Below are positions 23,014 through 35,225 of a stretch of 64,000 nt of DNA, one piece after another. The notes under the pieces were generated by a model that saw only the letters and a program-made list of their open reading frames with translations, ran no database searches and was not told where the DNA came from. Source of the DNA: Hevea brasiliensis. Its lineage: Eukaryota; Streptophyta; Magnoliopsida; Malpighiales; Euphorbiaceae. Each line of letters starts with the position of its first letter. Position 1 is the first letter of the stretch. A program made the position numbers and the translations under genes. The stretch is taken from NCBI RefSeq assembly GCF_030052815.1, contig NC_079510.1, positions 37,296,358 to 37,360,357 of the forward strand, in the 5' to 3' direction.

Positions 23014-26000
23014 ATGTCGTCGTCGGAAATTCCTGGGATTTTGGAGAGCTCGAGGGAGCTTGATCGGTTGAGGAAAGAGCAAGAGGAAGTGCTTTTAGAG
23101 ATCAACAAGATGCACAAGAAGCTTCAAGCTAGTAAGCCTTTGATTTCAACTGTATTTTACCAATGTTTATGATCTAATGTGCTGTGTATTTTGATGTTTG
23201 GCTAGTCTGATGTTAATGGGTTTCTGTTAGATTAATGACTATTGGTGTTTTTTTTTGTTTTGTGGTATATTGATGGGATTTTTGTTTTGGATTGGCTTAA
23301 ATTTCAGGTTATGCTTGTTGTGTTCTTTTTTTCAGGCTTGCTGGTGTTCATATTTTAGCAGTGATCCATTTATGATTTTTCTAGTTGGTCAAATTCATGA
23401 AAGTTTAGAGTAATTTGTCAAGAACAAAAAAGGTTGTGAATTGTGGGCCCAAAATGTCAACGATACCTGATCACCCGACTCTACAAATTTTAGCTACATT
23501 TATGATTAGGAAGAAGAATCATGGTATCTTTCCCCTAGAAGTTTAATACAGCTAAAATGAGTTAATAAATGTTTTTAATTGGGTGACTCTGAAGAGTTGG
23601 TTCTTTAAGCTGCAATTTTCTTTGCCCAGTGGATGCTTGTATTTAATATGAATTTGGTTTATTATTCAACAAGGGAGAGATGAACGGGGTTTATATGATA
23701 CGAGGATTCTCTCATGTTGCAATTTGGGGCTATTTTCGTTTGATTGGGAAACTAACCGTGATGAATAAGGTCAAAGATTGTGTGGTAGGAAACTACTTCA
23801 AATGAAATTCGTATGTTACACTTCTGTGTATGAAGAGGATGACATCTTTCCCAATTAAGTTCTTTAATGACCATATTTGCATATATGCTTGTAATTACAT
23901 ATCTATGCTGATTAATATAGCTTTGGCTGGTGTATCTCATGTTATCAGGCAAGATCAAGCATTTCTCATGTTAGTTTACTGTTCTTTCCATATCCTGTAT
24001 CATGAAGATCAAGCGTTTCTCATGTTAGTTCACTGTTCTTTCCATATCCTGTATCATGAATTTAAAATTAATATACTTATAAAAAGATTCTAGGCATAAT
24101 TGTGTATATCATATTCCAGTTTAATCTCTCCGCCCATCCCACTGCTGTTGCTAACAGATTTGAGGCTGACAGAAAATTGTGCATAGCAAAAAGGAAGCCT
24201 TTTGGGTTTAAAGCGTCCTTTATGTGAAGCAAAAGCTGCAACTTTTTGTTGATTAAAATAATTGGAAACTAATATTTTAACCATTCAGTGCAACAACAAA
24301 TATTATTCTCTTATTCTGAGTTGTCATATAATCTGTGACTTGATGAAACGATCATTTGCCTCCAGGTGTATAGGCTTATCTAAGTCATCACCTTCATGAT
24401 CTTCAATGAGTGTGGCGCATTAAACAGTCTAAGAATCCTCTTTTTTGGGTTTTTTATGCTGAAGCTAATATTTAATCGTTCATTAAGATAACGGGAATGT
24501 GTTTTTACTCTATTTCATTCTACTTATAGTCAGTCTTAAAGCACTGCAGTGCCAATTATGAAATTTTCTTTTGCTTTCTCATCCATTTGTCTCCAATATA
24601 TTACTGTTTATTTATATTGAATCCTGACTTTTCTCATGTAAATGCAGCTCCGGAAGTAGTTGAGAAGCCTGGTGATAGTTCTTTGTCAAGGCTTAAAAGT
24701 TTATATACTCAGGCCAAGGATCTTTCAGAGCATGAAGTAAAGTATGCCTATTAAAATCTGTAGCAAAGTTGATAGCTTATATATATATATATATAGGCCT
24801 ATTTCGTAAATTTCTGTCAATATATGTGTAGTATTTGAATGATATGCTGTTCTGGTTGAATTCTAAGGACCTTTTGTAGTTCTAAATGTGATTTAATAGT
24901 TTTCATCAGTCCACTGCTTTTATGGGAATGCAGTATTTCCAGTACCCTGTTGAGTCAACTGAATGCTCTGCTTCCATCTGGGACTCCAGGGCAACAACGA
25001 AGGAGGATAGGTGTGGGCTACAAACTCTGACCTTCACATTCATATGTACATGTGAATATATTACATTAATGTTTGCTTTTTGTCATCTGTTATTTTTGTA
25101 TGATGCGGTCCATCTTTTCTTTTCAACCCGTCTTTTTTATGTTGAAGTAAAAATAATCTTTCTGATGATACATGTGTAAATAATTAACAAAAACACATGT
25201 ATACATTCACAAATACATAGATGCTACCATCGTTAATTATGAATCTCTGGACTTATTATTGATGGGATGATGTTAAATAAATTGCAGAAGGTAGTGATCA
25301 GAAAAGGAAAAAAATGAAGAATGAGTCAGATATCTCAAGGCTGTCTCCTTCAATGAGAAATCAACTTGAAATTTATGCTAATCTAAAGGGTGAACAGGTT
25401 AGCATGTAGCTCTTTGGTAACTTGTCTTTGATGTTTTTCCTTCCATGAAAATTTCAAGTACTGTTCCATTCCATTCTTTTCCACTGAAAGGATTGACTTG
25501 TTCTTCAGGTAGCAGCTAGGGTCACAGGTAATAATGCTGAAAAGGATGAGTGGTTCATTGTAAAAGTGATGCATTTTGATAGGGAAACAAAAGAGTAAGT
25601 TTAATTCCTGTACATTAGATGCTTCAGTTCTATAGCTGGTGCAGTGGTTATATGGGAGATGTGTTTGTTGACAGTAATGTGATTTCTATTTATTGTTACA
25701 TACTCTTAGAGTGTAAGTTTAATTCCTGTACGTTAGATGCTTCAGTACTATAGCTGGTGCAGTGGTTATGGGAGATGTGTTTGTTGACTGTAATGTGATT
25801 TCTATTTATTGTTATATACTATCAGAGTGTAAGTGCCTCAATGGGTGAGCTGACATGGCATTGTCATCTGTGCATCAGCAAAGCAGATGATAATGTATTG
25901 CATAATGAAATCACTCCACCTATCCTAATACATCCCATGATGTGATAGTTTCTCTGGCTGTAATTGTTAATCATGCATTGTTGATGCTAGGCTACCAATG

Positions 26001-26331
26001 ATCTTGTTCAGCTTTAGTTTTCAAGTACTAATATATATATAATGTATTGCATAATGAAATCACTCCACCTATCCTAATACATCCCATGATGTGATAGTTT
26101 CTCTGGCTGTAATTGTTAATCATGCATTGTTGATGCTAGGCTACCAATGATCTTGTTCAGCTTTAGTTTTCAAGTATTACTTATATATATATAATGTATT
26201 GCATAATGAAATCACTCCACCTATCCTAATACATCCCATGATGTGATAGTTTCTCTGGCTGTAATTGTTAATCATGCATTGTTGATGCTAGGCTACCAAT
26301 GATCTTGTTCAGCTTTAGTTTTCAAGTATTA

Positions 26332-26365
<34 letters not shown>

Positions 26366-27044
26366 CAACAATTTTGCATCATAATATGCCATTATGCCTA
26401 AGCAATCACTGTATAGAGGACTAGACACTTACCCACGTTGCGCGGTTATATTTTACTTTTTAAAATTATTAATAGAATAAATAATAAAAATATAGTATTT
26501 AAATTAGAAAAAATGTAGAAATATAAAAAAAAAACTTAAATTTTAAGAACATATCTTGTAAATATTTGTAGGAACTTTGTTTATCATCTCCACATACTTT
26601 TTTTATTATAACTTTCAAAATGATGATGGAGATTTATAATTATTTTAAATTTATATTGCCTTTTACTATTAAAATTTAGTAGAATTATTTTTAAATAGTA
26701 ATTTTACATGTGGTATTCATTTATGAATATATACTTGTGACTGTAGCTTTTTATATCCCATTATGCTCTCTAATTATTTTTCATTTTACTTGCTATTAGC
26801 CTTTTTATCTTCATATTATAAGTCATTTTTATATTGTAGCCTTATTTTATAACTTAGTTGTATAATATTTATATATGTTGTATTAAAAATTAGAAAATCG
26901 GAAAGTCACATTAATAAATGATTAGTTATAATAATAATACGACCATAAATTTAGTAAGACCAATAAATTTTATTTAATATATATAGATTACTAATTAACA
27001 ATTAACAAAAAATATAGCTAAAACAGATAGAAATAAGATATACT

Positions 27045-27092
<48 letters not shown>

Positions 27093-30000
27093 TTTATTTA
27101 AATTTTATACTAAGTATTAAGAAACTAAAAAATACATATTAATTAGTGATATTGATAAGATTAATGAATATTATTTAATATACATATATTAATTATTATT
27201 AATGATAAAAATTTATGTTTTTTAATTTAGAATAAGACTACTAAATTTTATTTAAAAAATTTATTCTCCTAAAAGTCGCATATTAATTAATAGTAATAAT
27301 AAGACTAATAAATTTTATTTAATATATACATATTAATGTTAATAATAATAAAAATGTTATTATATTAATTATTATTAATGATAAAAATGTACTTTTTTCC
27401 AATTATAATTTATAAATATAAATATATATTAATTCCATTTAAATTTTTATGTTAAGCATTAAGAAATAAAAAGTTGCATATTAATTAGTAGCAATAAATA
27501 CAACAAATAAATTTTATTTAATATGTACATATTAATTATAATTAATATAAAAATATGCATATTTATTATTATTATGAATTTTATTTATTTTAATATGTAC
27601 ATATTGGAAATGATAAAAACATATTTTTTCCCAATTATAATTCATAAATATAGATATATTAATTTATTTAAATTTTTTTTGGTTAAGTATTAAGAAACTA
27701 AAAAGTCACATATTAATTAGTAATACTAAGACTAATAAATTTCATTTAATATATAAATATTAATTCTTATTAATAATAACAATGAACAAAAATATTAAGC
27801 ATTAAGAAATTAAAAAGTCATATTAAATAGTTGTAATAATAAAATAGGGGTAAATTTGGCAAATGAAAAAATGTTAATAAAGTGCCACTTGTCATCTTTT
27901 GATTAACTTATTTTGGAGACCAGTTTTACTATATGTGTATATATATATAAGCTAAAGAATGTAGCAAGTGTTAGCATTCTTGTAATGTTTGTCCATGGAA
28001 GGCTTTGTTAGGCTACCTTTCACCAAACATGGACTAGCTTCATTACAATGAAAGAAATAATAATGTACGAGTTCCGAAAATTCTCAAGTGGAAATAAATT
28101 ATAGATGCCAAAAACAAAAATATTTTGTATTAGCTTGTCATTAAAGAAACCTAACCTTTTGAAGAGGGAAAATTTTGAGAAAAATGAAAAACACTACTCA
28201 ACTCAAATCAACTCAACTAAGCCTTTATCCTAAAGATTTGGGGTCGGCTATATGAATTCGCTTTCTCCACTCTAAACGATTTTGGGTTAAATCCTCAGAA
28301 ATGTGTAATGCTTCTAGGTCATGTTGTACTGCTCTCCTCCAAGTCAATTTAGGTCTATCCCTTTTTTTCTTTCTATCCTCTAACCTAATGTGCTCTACTT
28401 GTCTAACTGGAACCTCTGTATGTCTACGCTTCACATGACAAACCATCTCAATTTCCCTTCTCTCAACTTATCTTCAATTGACATCACTCCTACCTTTTCT
28501 CTAATACTCTCATTACGGACTTTATCTAGTCTAGTATGACCACTCATCCACCTTAACATTCTCATCTCTGCAACTCTTATCTTAGACGCATACGACTCTT
28601 TCAATGCCCAACACTCACTACCATATAGCATAGCCGGTCGTATGACTGTACGGTAAAATTTTCCTTTCAACTTATTGGGAATTTTACGATTACATAAAAC
28701 TCCCGTGGCACGTCTCCATTTTAACCATCTGGCTTTAATCCTATGACTAATATCCTCCTCACATCCTCCATCTACTTGAAGGACTGAGCCTAGATATTTA
28801 AAGTGATTACTTTGGGACAATACCACTCCATTCAAACTAACTCATTCCCTATCACCAGTTTGGCCTTCACTGAACTTGCAATGCATGTATTCTGTCTTCG
28901 TTCTACTTAACTTAAAACCCTTTGACTCTAGAGTACTTCTCCAAAGCTCTAGCTTTCTATTGACTCCTTCTCGTGTCTCATCTATCAGAACAATATCATC
29001 CGCAAACAACATGTACCAAGGAATACTCTCTTGTATATGTTTCGTCAATTCATCTAAAACTAATGTAAAAAGGTAAGGGCTCATGGCTGATCCTTGGTGT
29101 AATCCAATTGAGATTGGAAAATCTCTTGTGTCCCCTCCCACTGTGTGCACAATAGTAGTTACTCCTTCATACATATCTTTCAATACTTATATGTACCTAA
29201 TAGATATCCTCTTTTGTTCTAACACATTCCATAAGACATCTCTTGGAATACTATCTTAAGCCTTCTCCAAATTAATAAAAACCATGTGTAGATCTTTCTT
29301 CACATCTCTATATTTCTCCATCAAGCTTCTAATAAGAAAGATCGCTTCCACAGTTGAACGACCGGGCATGAAACCAAATTGATTGAGAGAGATAGAAGTA
29401 TCATGATGTAGTCGATGCTCCACAACTCTCTCCCACAACATCATAGTATGGCTCATGAGTTTAATTCCCCTATAGTTTGAGTAACTCTGTATGTATTCCT
29501 TATTTTTAAAAATAGGTACTAAAATACTCCTCCTCCATTCATCAGGCATTTTCTTTGAGTTTAGAATCTTATTAAATAATTTAATTAACCATGCCACTCT
29601 TATATCTTCCAAACACTTCCACACTTCAATTGGTATTTCATCAGGTCCACAGGTTTTACCCACTTTCATTCTCTTAAGTGCTTCCTTTACTTCTAAAGAT
29701 CTAATCCTTCTAGTATAATTCACATTCTTTTCTATTGTTCTATAATCTATATTCACGCTATTACCATTTTAACTATTATTAAAGAGATCATTAAAATAAT
29801 CTTTCTTTAATGTCCTCATCTTTCACCAACATTTTTCCTTCTTTATCCTTAATGCACCTAACTTGATTCAGATCTTGATATTTTCTTTCTCTCCTCCTTG
29901 CTAATCTATAAATATCTTTCTCCCCTTTTTTAGTTTCAAGTTTCTCATATAACTTTTCAAAGGCCTGTGCTCTTGCTTGACTAATTGCCTTTTTTGCCTC

Positions 30001-33000
30001 TTTCTTTGCTATCTTGTACTGTTCATATGCCTCATTATTATCACATTTAGGTAATTTCTTATACCATTCTCTTTTTCTCTTCACTGCCTTTTATACTTCC
30101 TCATTCCACCACCATCTCTCTTTTGAGGGTGGTCTATGTCCTTTAGACTCTCCAAATACTTTTCTAGTTATTTCTCTAATCTTTGATGCTACTTGTATCC
30201 ACATATCATTGGCCTCCATATCCAGCTTCCATACTTCGGGCTCGAGAAGCTCATTTTTGAACTTCACTTGCTTTACTCCTTTGAACTCCCACCACTTTGT
30301 TCGAGCTACACTATTTCTTTTGACCTTACTTGAATTGTTCCTAAACTTAATATCCAAGACCACCAACCGATGTTGACTTGTTAAAGCCTCTCCTGGAATG
30401 ACCTTGCAATCCTTGTATAGAGCTCTATTTGCCTTCCTGGTTAAGAGGAAGTCGATTTGGCTTCTATGTTGCCCACTTTTGAAAATCACTAAATGTGACT
30501 CTCTTTTTATAAAGTAGGTATTTGCTAGTATTAGGTCGTATGCCATAGCAAAATCCAGGATGCTTTTTCCCTCCTCATTTCGATTGCCAAAACCAAAACC
30601 TCCATGAACATTCTCATAACCTTGTCTATCACTTCCTACATGTCCATTCAAATCTCCGCTAATGAAAACATTCTCTTCATTTGGTATGCTTTGCATTAAA
30701 TCATCCATATCTTCCCAAAACCTTTGTTTACTCTCACTGTCTAGTCCTATTTGGGAGGCATAAGCACTAACTATATTTATTGTTTCTCCTTCTAGTACTA
30801 GCTTTACCAATATAATTCTATTTCCTACTCTTTTCACAGTTATTACTGTGTCTTTCAATGTCCTGTCTATTATTATACCCACTCCGTTCTTGTTTCTCTC
30901 ATTTCCGGTAAACCACAGTTTGTACCCTGAATTATCCACTTCCTTACTTTTCTCTCCTACCCATTTAGTCTCCTGAATGCAAGCAATAATCACCCTTCTC
31001 CTTTCCAAGGTATCCACAAGCTCCATTAATTTTCCTGTAAGTGATCCAACATTCCAAGTACCAATCCTGATCCTCCTCCTATCCTATTCCTTCCTAATTG
31101 GTCTCCTTTTATGATATCTTCTATTGTTTTCTATGTCTATCTTGTGTTCTGTTCCACTATCTGTTCTACTATTTGTCCTATGGACTAACTTCTTTACCCA
31201 CACCCGTCCATAATGTGGGAACCCTTGCTCACTTAACACCACACTCGGGCGCCGGCATGGCACGTCGCTTTCGGTGAACGCCCTACACTCTTGCATATTT
31301 CTCACTACACCTTGGCTCTGATGTAGCGCGTCGTGAGTAAAAGACGCCCCAACGTTTATATCATTTGAATCCATATCATAAGGTGTGATAAAATTTTTAC
31401 GCGGGTTGTCACCTACCGCAATCCTCTTCCTTTATCAGGGCTTGGGATCGGCTAAGCGCAAACTACTTAGGCGGAGTTAAAAATGAAAAACATTACAACT
31501 CAACTTAACTCAACTAAGCCTTTATCCCAAAGATTTGGTGTCAGCTATATGGATTCGCTTTCTCCACTCTAAACGATTTTGGGTTAAATCTTCAGAAATG
31601 TGTAATGCTTTTAGGCATGTTGTACTACTCTCCTCGAAGTCAATTTAGATCTACCCCTTTTTTTCTTTCTATCCTCTAACCTAATGTGCTCTACTTGTCT
31701 AACTGGAGCCTCCGTATGTCTACGCTTCACATGACCAAACCATCTCAATCTCCTTTCTCTCAACTTATCTTCAATTGACACCACTCCTACCTTTTCTCTA
31801 ATACTCTTATTACGGATTTTATCTAGTCTAGTATGGTCACTCATCCACCTTAACATTCTCATCTCTGCAACTCTTATCTTAGACGCATACGACTTTTTCA
31901 ATGCCCAACACTCACTACCATATAACATAGTCGGTCGTATGGCTGTACAATAAAATTTTCCTTTCAACTTATTGGAAATTTTACGATCACATAAAACTTC
32001 CGTGGCACGTCTCCACTTCAACCATCCGGCTTTAATCTTATGACTAATATACTTCTCACATATCCCATCTACTTGAAGGACTGAGCCTAGATATTTAAAG
32101 TGATTACTTTGGGACAGTACCACTCCATTCAAACTAACTCCTTCCCTATCACCAGTTTGGCCTTCACTGAACTTGCAATGCATGTATTCTGTCTTTGTTC
32201 TACTTAACTTAAAACCCTTTGACTCTAGAGTACTTCTCCAAAGCTCTAGTTTTCTATTGACTTCTTCTCGTGTCTCATCTATCAGAACAATGTCATCCGC
32301 AAACAATATGCACCAAGGAATACTCTCTTGTATATGTTTCGTCAATTTATCTAAAACTAATGTAAAAAAGGTAAGGAAAAACACTAAGAAATGAAAAATC
32401 TTGAGTCAGAGCAAATACAAACATTGAAGATGTGACAAATATATTTTAAACCTTGTTTCTCTGAGATATTTTGGTTACTGGTTCTCAGGGCTTCTTATAT
32501 CTCTTTTTTTTGCAAACTTAAGTCAAGGTTGAGTTTTTCCTAGGCAGTTCACTAGCCACAGCTCAAAGCTTTGGCTCATCAAATGAAGGAATAGTGTTGG
32601 TGAATGCATGATGGATTTTACCCTGAGTTGCTTGTAGGCAGTTTTTCCCCTCTATCTGTGGATTAAATTACCCATTCTTCACTTTAACAGGTCCTTTAAA
32701 ACCTTCTGTTTCTCTGTCTTTAAGTTTTCTAACTGGATATGCAGATTTGAAGTGCTTGATGAGGAGCCAGGCGACGATGAAGAGGGTGGTGGCCAAAGGT
32801 ATGTTTGTGCAAGGATGCCCACTAAACTGCATTCATTTCTTGATTATTCTTTTGTCTTCTTTTTTTTGGTATTGAATATTAGCAGTGTACTTGTTTCAAA
32901 ACTTACCTTAAGCATGCTGGTACCTAGCTGACAGGAATTTATTTTTGTCATTATTACTATCAGAAAGTACAAGCTGCCCATGTCATGTATTATACCTTTC

Positions 33001-33870
33001 CCCAAGAAAAATGATCCATCTTGTGCACATGATTTTCCTCCTGGAAGACATGTTTTGGCTGTTTATCCAGGAACGACAGCACTCTATAAGGCAACTGTTG
33101 TCAGTCCGCCACGGAAGGTGACTGCTCTATCCTCCTGTTTTGATAGATTATAGCAAAATATAATGCTTGTGCTTTGCTAATTGATTTTTTTTCTGCAGTG
33201 TTTTGTTATCCAATTTTGAACATGTTTGGTTTTGGTGACTCTGACTTGGTACTGACTATGAGTTTTTTTATGCATATTATGGGATGCGCTCAATCGACCA
33301 ATTCTATATATTTCCAGAGAAAGACAGAAGAGTAAGTAACATGCTCTTTAAGTTTCATCCTTGGTTGGCTGTTTGTGGAAATGATTGCAGTACCGGCGTT
33401 ATTTATTCTCCCTCTCCCTCTTTCATTCTGTGTGTTGGTGGTACTCAATAAAGAGGTTCTCTTGCTAATCAGTCTATCCTTAATAAAAAAGGTTCTCTTG
33501 CTAATCAGTCTATCCTATGTTCTCCAAAATGGGAAGTGAATGATAAATTTGGCTGGGAGCATACTCTATATTGAATCTGCAAGCAAGGGAAATAAACATT
33601 GAAATTGATTTATGCTTTTGGTGTAGTCCAAAACAAAATTATGTAATGCTATGTGATATCCAAATGCTACACCTTCAGCAGAATAAATTTGGGGGACTGA
33701 CCCCCAGTTCTTGTTGCTGTTATATTTATCACCAGTGTTATATCATGTTCTTGTTTCTGTTGGACAGGTATTTACTAGAATTTGATGATGACGAGGAAGA
33801 TGGAGCCTTGCCACAGAGGGCAGTACCCTTTCACAATGTGGTTCCCTTGCCAGAGGGACACCGTCAGTGA
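23014..33870 (+). CDS. SGF29: SAGA-associated factor 29 (SGF29) homologue
   Basis: Nine coding exons: 23014-23131, 24648-24741, 24934-25010, 25288-25397, 25509-25594, 32745-32798, 32964-33117, 33318-33331, 33768-33870, giving 269 residues with TGA at 33868. The N-terminus ([20 protein letters not shown], then [10 protein letters not shown]) is the coiled-coil that ties SGF29 to the SAGA histone-acetyltransferase module. After a basic linker (QKRKKMK) comes the tandem Tudor domain, about residues 130-269. From the human protein, this reads H3K4me2/3 with two tyrosines and a phenylalanine. Likely equivalents here are Y214 (AVYPGTT), Y221 (ALYKATV) and F241 ([11 protein letters not shown]). The protein ends in VPLPEGHRQ as in Arabidopsis SGF29. 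Exon 8 is a 14-base micro-exon. Intron 5 is 7.15 kb and transposon-filled, while the other introns are 1.5 kb or less. Confidence 0.96.
23953..24060. repeat. 54-bp tandem duplication in SGF29 intron 1
   Basis: gatcaagcRtttctcatg followed by the segment through 'cctgtatcatgaa' occurs twice head to tail (23953-24006 and 24007-24060), with two or three substitutions. It also gives a repeated short ORF in one frame, which is a by-product and not a gene. Confidence 0.88.
25591..25835. repeat. Tandem duplication containing the SGF29 exon 5 splice donor
   Basis: The real donor (GA|GTAAGTTTAATTCC, GT at 25595) starts a unit of about 116 bp. The unit recurs from about 25709 (agtGTAAGTTTAATTCC), and its first bases recur again near 25828 (agtGTAAGTGCC). 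Both downstream copies keep a GTAAGT. They lie inside intron 5 and could serve as cryptic donors. Confidence 0.85.
25892..26340. repeat. Three tandem copies of a ~150-bp unit in SGF29 intron 5
   Basis: Units starting aatgtattgcataatgaa are at 25892, 26041 and 26193 (spacings 149 and 152 bp). They are near-identical, with length differences in a (TA)n run at the junctions. The last copy runs into a longer (TA)n microsatellite to about 26361. The high similarity indicates recent unequal exchange or slippage. Confidence 0.93.
26421..27955 (-). mobile_element. Probable non-autonomous Helitron
   Basis: Read on the minus strand, the 3' end is ACCGCGCAACGTGGGT (a short hairpin), then AAGTGT and CTAG followed by T (26421-26424). 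That is the Helitron pattern of a hairpin a few bases before CTRR and insertion in front of T. The opposite end near 27955 (minus sense, starting around TATATATACACATATAG, AAAACTGG) resembles plant Helitron 5' ends, but its exact first base is unclear. The interior is extremely A+T-rich with degenerate repeats containing aaaaagtcacatattaatta. There is no Rep/helicase ORF. Confidence 0.5.
28225..29756 (-). pseudogene. RTE LINE reverse transcriptase region (copy 1)
   Basis: Minus-strand pieces 29256-29756, 28842-29183, 28431-28835 and 28225-28446 together cover the RT and its C-terminal region. Motifs are [45 protein letters not shown] and the catalytic [10 protein letters not shown]. The first catalytic aspartate block reads VFINLEKA followed by a stop, so that residue is lost as well as the frame. 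More stops at 28839-28841 and frame changes near 29760 and 28440 confirm an inactive copy. Confidence 0.88.
30091..31374 (-). pseudogene. RTE LINE endonuclease region (copy 1)
   Basis: One minus-strand frame runs from ATG 31374 through an in-frame TAG (31084-31086). The endonuclease then opens with [14 protein letters not shown] and reads on to a stop at 30091. Endonuclease signatures are IQETKWVG (metal-binding E), [25 protein letters not shown] (D/N pair), RSQIDFLL and the SQHRLVVLD catalytic HR/D block, all present. A further stop at 30091-30093 (WWWNEEV then TAA) looks like a single-base change of a sense codon, because the frame continues in the linker at 29791-30084. Confidence 0.85.
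31497..32374 (-). mobile_element. 5'-truncated RTE-type LINE, copy 2
   Basis: About 0.88 kb holding only the 3' part of the same LINE family, in the same orientation and abutting copy 1 across the shared target sequence. The third copy of that sequence, aaaaacac, follows near 32378. The RT fragment 31611-32384 is one open frame of 257 codons with [10 protein letters not shown] intact. A frame change near its end and the truncation mean it cannot move by itself. It differs from copy 1 by many substitutions, so it is an independent insertion. Confidence 0.9.
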
Positions 33871-34500
33871 ATCCTTGTTTATAGCTGTGGATAATTAAAG
33901 TTGTTGTGTAGTGTTATACCCTACCCCAGACAATATTGTTTCCCCCTTTCTCCCCTTCCTTTCAACTAAAAGGGACACAGTGATGTACCAAACTCCTTCC
34001 TTATTTGAGCCATAAAAGTAGTGTAGTTGAACTTTTGCTTGAAAATTAGGGAGTCGGGCTAGATTTTCTTTTTCTCAAGTGCAAATGCAGGATTGCCACA
34101 GAAAATGGATGGTAGCATCAAGGCTGCCAGGGTGAAAAATATTGCATATTTACTCTGTAAATAATTGGCATGGTCAGTATATCTTTGGCAATCTAAGTAT
34201 GATGAACCAGCAAAAAATCTCTGAAGTTAAATTGTTACACACTGATGACCTGTTGGTATGGTAGAGCTTGAACATGGCGCCATTAAACATGGGGAAAAAC
34301 CTTTTGTTTCTGTAGCCGAGGTGGCTGAGGAGATCGGTACGATCAATTCCTATTTCCTATTTTATCTTCAGCAGGTGTAGAATTTACTATTTATGTGCTA
34401 TGCTATTGCATCTCAAATGTCAATAGTATATAAAAAAAAAAGGTGAAAAAAGGATGATCTGATGATCAACATGCCTTGTGAAGTCCTTTTCCAATGTTTT
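33871..34500 (+). other. SGF29 3' UTR and downstream spacer
   Basis: No coding frame is seen. The polyadenylation site is not certain. SGF29 and the GDSL pseudogene converge here. Confidence 0.4.
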
Positions 34501-34504
34501 ACTT

Positions 34505-35225
34505 CTCATTTTGGCCTCTGGGGAGCTTTTGTGCCTCGGTGGTGCTCTTCACTGAACATCAAGAAAAAAAGAATAAATGCAACAACTTACTACATATATA
34601 TAAAAAAAAATTTGCAGTTCTGGTTAATAGCCAGTAAAGATTAGAACCTTCATAGTGGAGATTTCCAGTCCTTGACTTAAATTGGTTAAATTGGACAATC
34701 TGCGTATCAAGAGAAAAAAAAAAACACTAATCCCAAACTCAAATATATTATAGTTCTATCTCCTAATGGTTGATCCGCCTGTAGCAAAATTGGCTCCATG
34801 CCTATAATTTGTCCCAATCGAGTTCATGTAGGCACTCAAGTATAGCAATTTCAACCTCTCAGCTACAAACCATGCCAACCCAATTAGAATTCACACAGAA
34901 ACAAAGAAAGAAAGAGAAGAAATTTTTGTGTTGCTTATGAAGTCTACAATGAGGCAGCCATCAGAATCTCTACCAGCTGGTTTGTGAAAGAAAGCCTCAC
35001 CATATGGTCCTCGAATTGATTCAAATGCAGCAGATATGACATCAGTGTCCGAATTTGAGTCCCCAAAGTTATAAATTGCTGGGAACTCACATGGAGGCAA
35101 AGTATCACCCTCTACACTCAAAACCCATGAAGCAATCAAGCCAGTGACCAGCATCCATTGTCACTTTTGCAGAAATGTAGCTCATTCTGGCAAGGCTATG
35201 AAATACCCAGAAAGGAAAAGGCTTG
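34505..35225 (-). pseudogene. Truncated GDSL esterase/lipase duplicate
   Basis: It is homologous, introns included, to the left-hand part of the intact GDSL gene at 37013-38641. The upstream region and start ATG (35183-35185), exon 1 with the NFGDSNSDT nucleophile block, intron 1, exon 2, intron 2 and the first bases of exon 3 near 34505-34546 are present. Everything downstream is missing. It carries a frameshift between the start codon and the GDS block. The exon 1 donor is changed from G|GT to A|GC (34933-34935). There is an in-frame TAG in exon 2 (34756-34758). Because introns are kept, it arose by segmental duplication and not by retroposition. Confidence 0.9.

Larger units (their letters stand above)
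28197..31478 (-). mobile_element. Near-full-length RTE-type LINE, copy 1
   Basis: About 3.3 kb on the minus strand, in SGF29 intron 5 and antisense to the gene. The order is a short leader ORF, an APE-like endonuclease, a reverse transcriptase and then a 3' end of TTGAG-type short repeats in place of poly(A). A direct repeat (aaaaatgaaaaacacta on the 3' side near 28180, aaaaatgaaaaacatta at 31479-31496) is the target duplication. There is no separate gag-like ORF1, which fits the RTE clade. Several stops and at least two frameshifts make it inactive. The 5' end is about 31478. Confidence 0.9.

Noticed and set aside
25892..26340. Regular repeats considered as a CRISPR-like array
   Set aside because: Units of about 150 bp are contiguous without distinct spacers, in a plant intron. 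It is an ordinary tandem repeat.
30014..30376. 120-codon plus-strand ORF
   Set aside because: It is the antisense shadow of the LINE endonuclease/linker region, which has clear motifs on the minus strand.
34314..34350. tRNA-like phrase (agccgaggtggctgaggag)
   Set aside because: No matching acceptor stem, anticodon arm or T-loop could be assembled around it.
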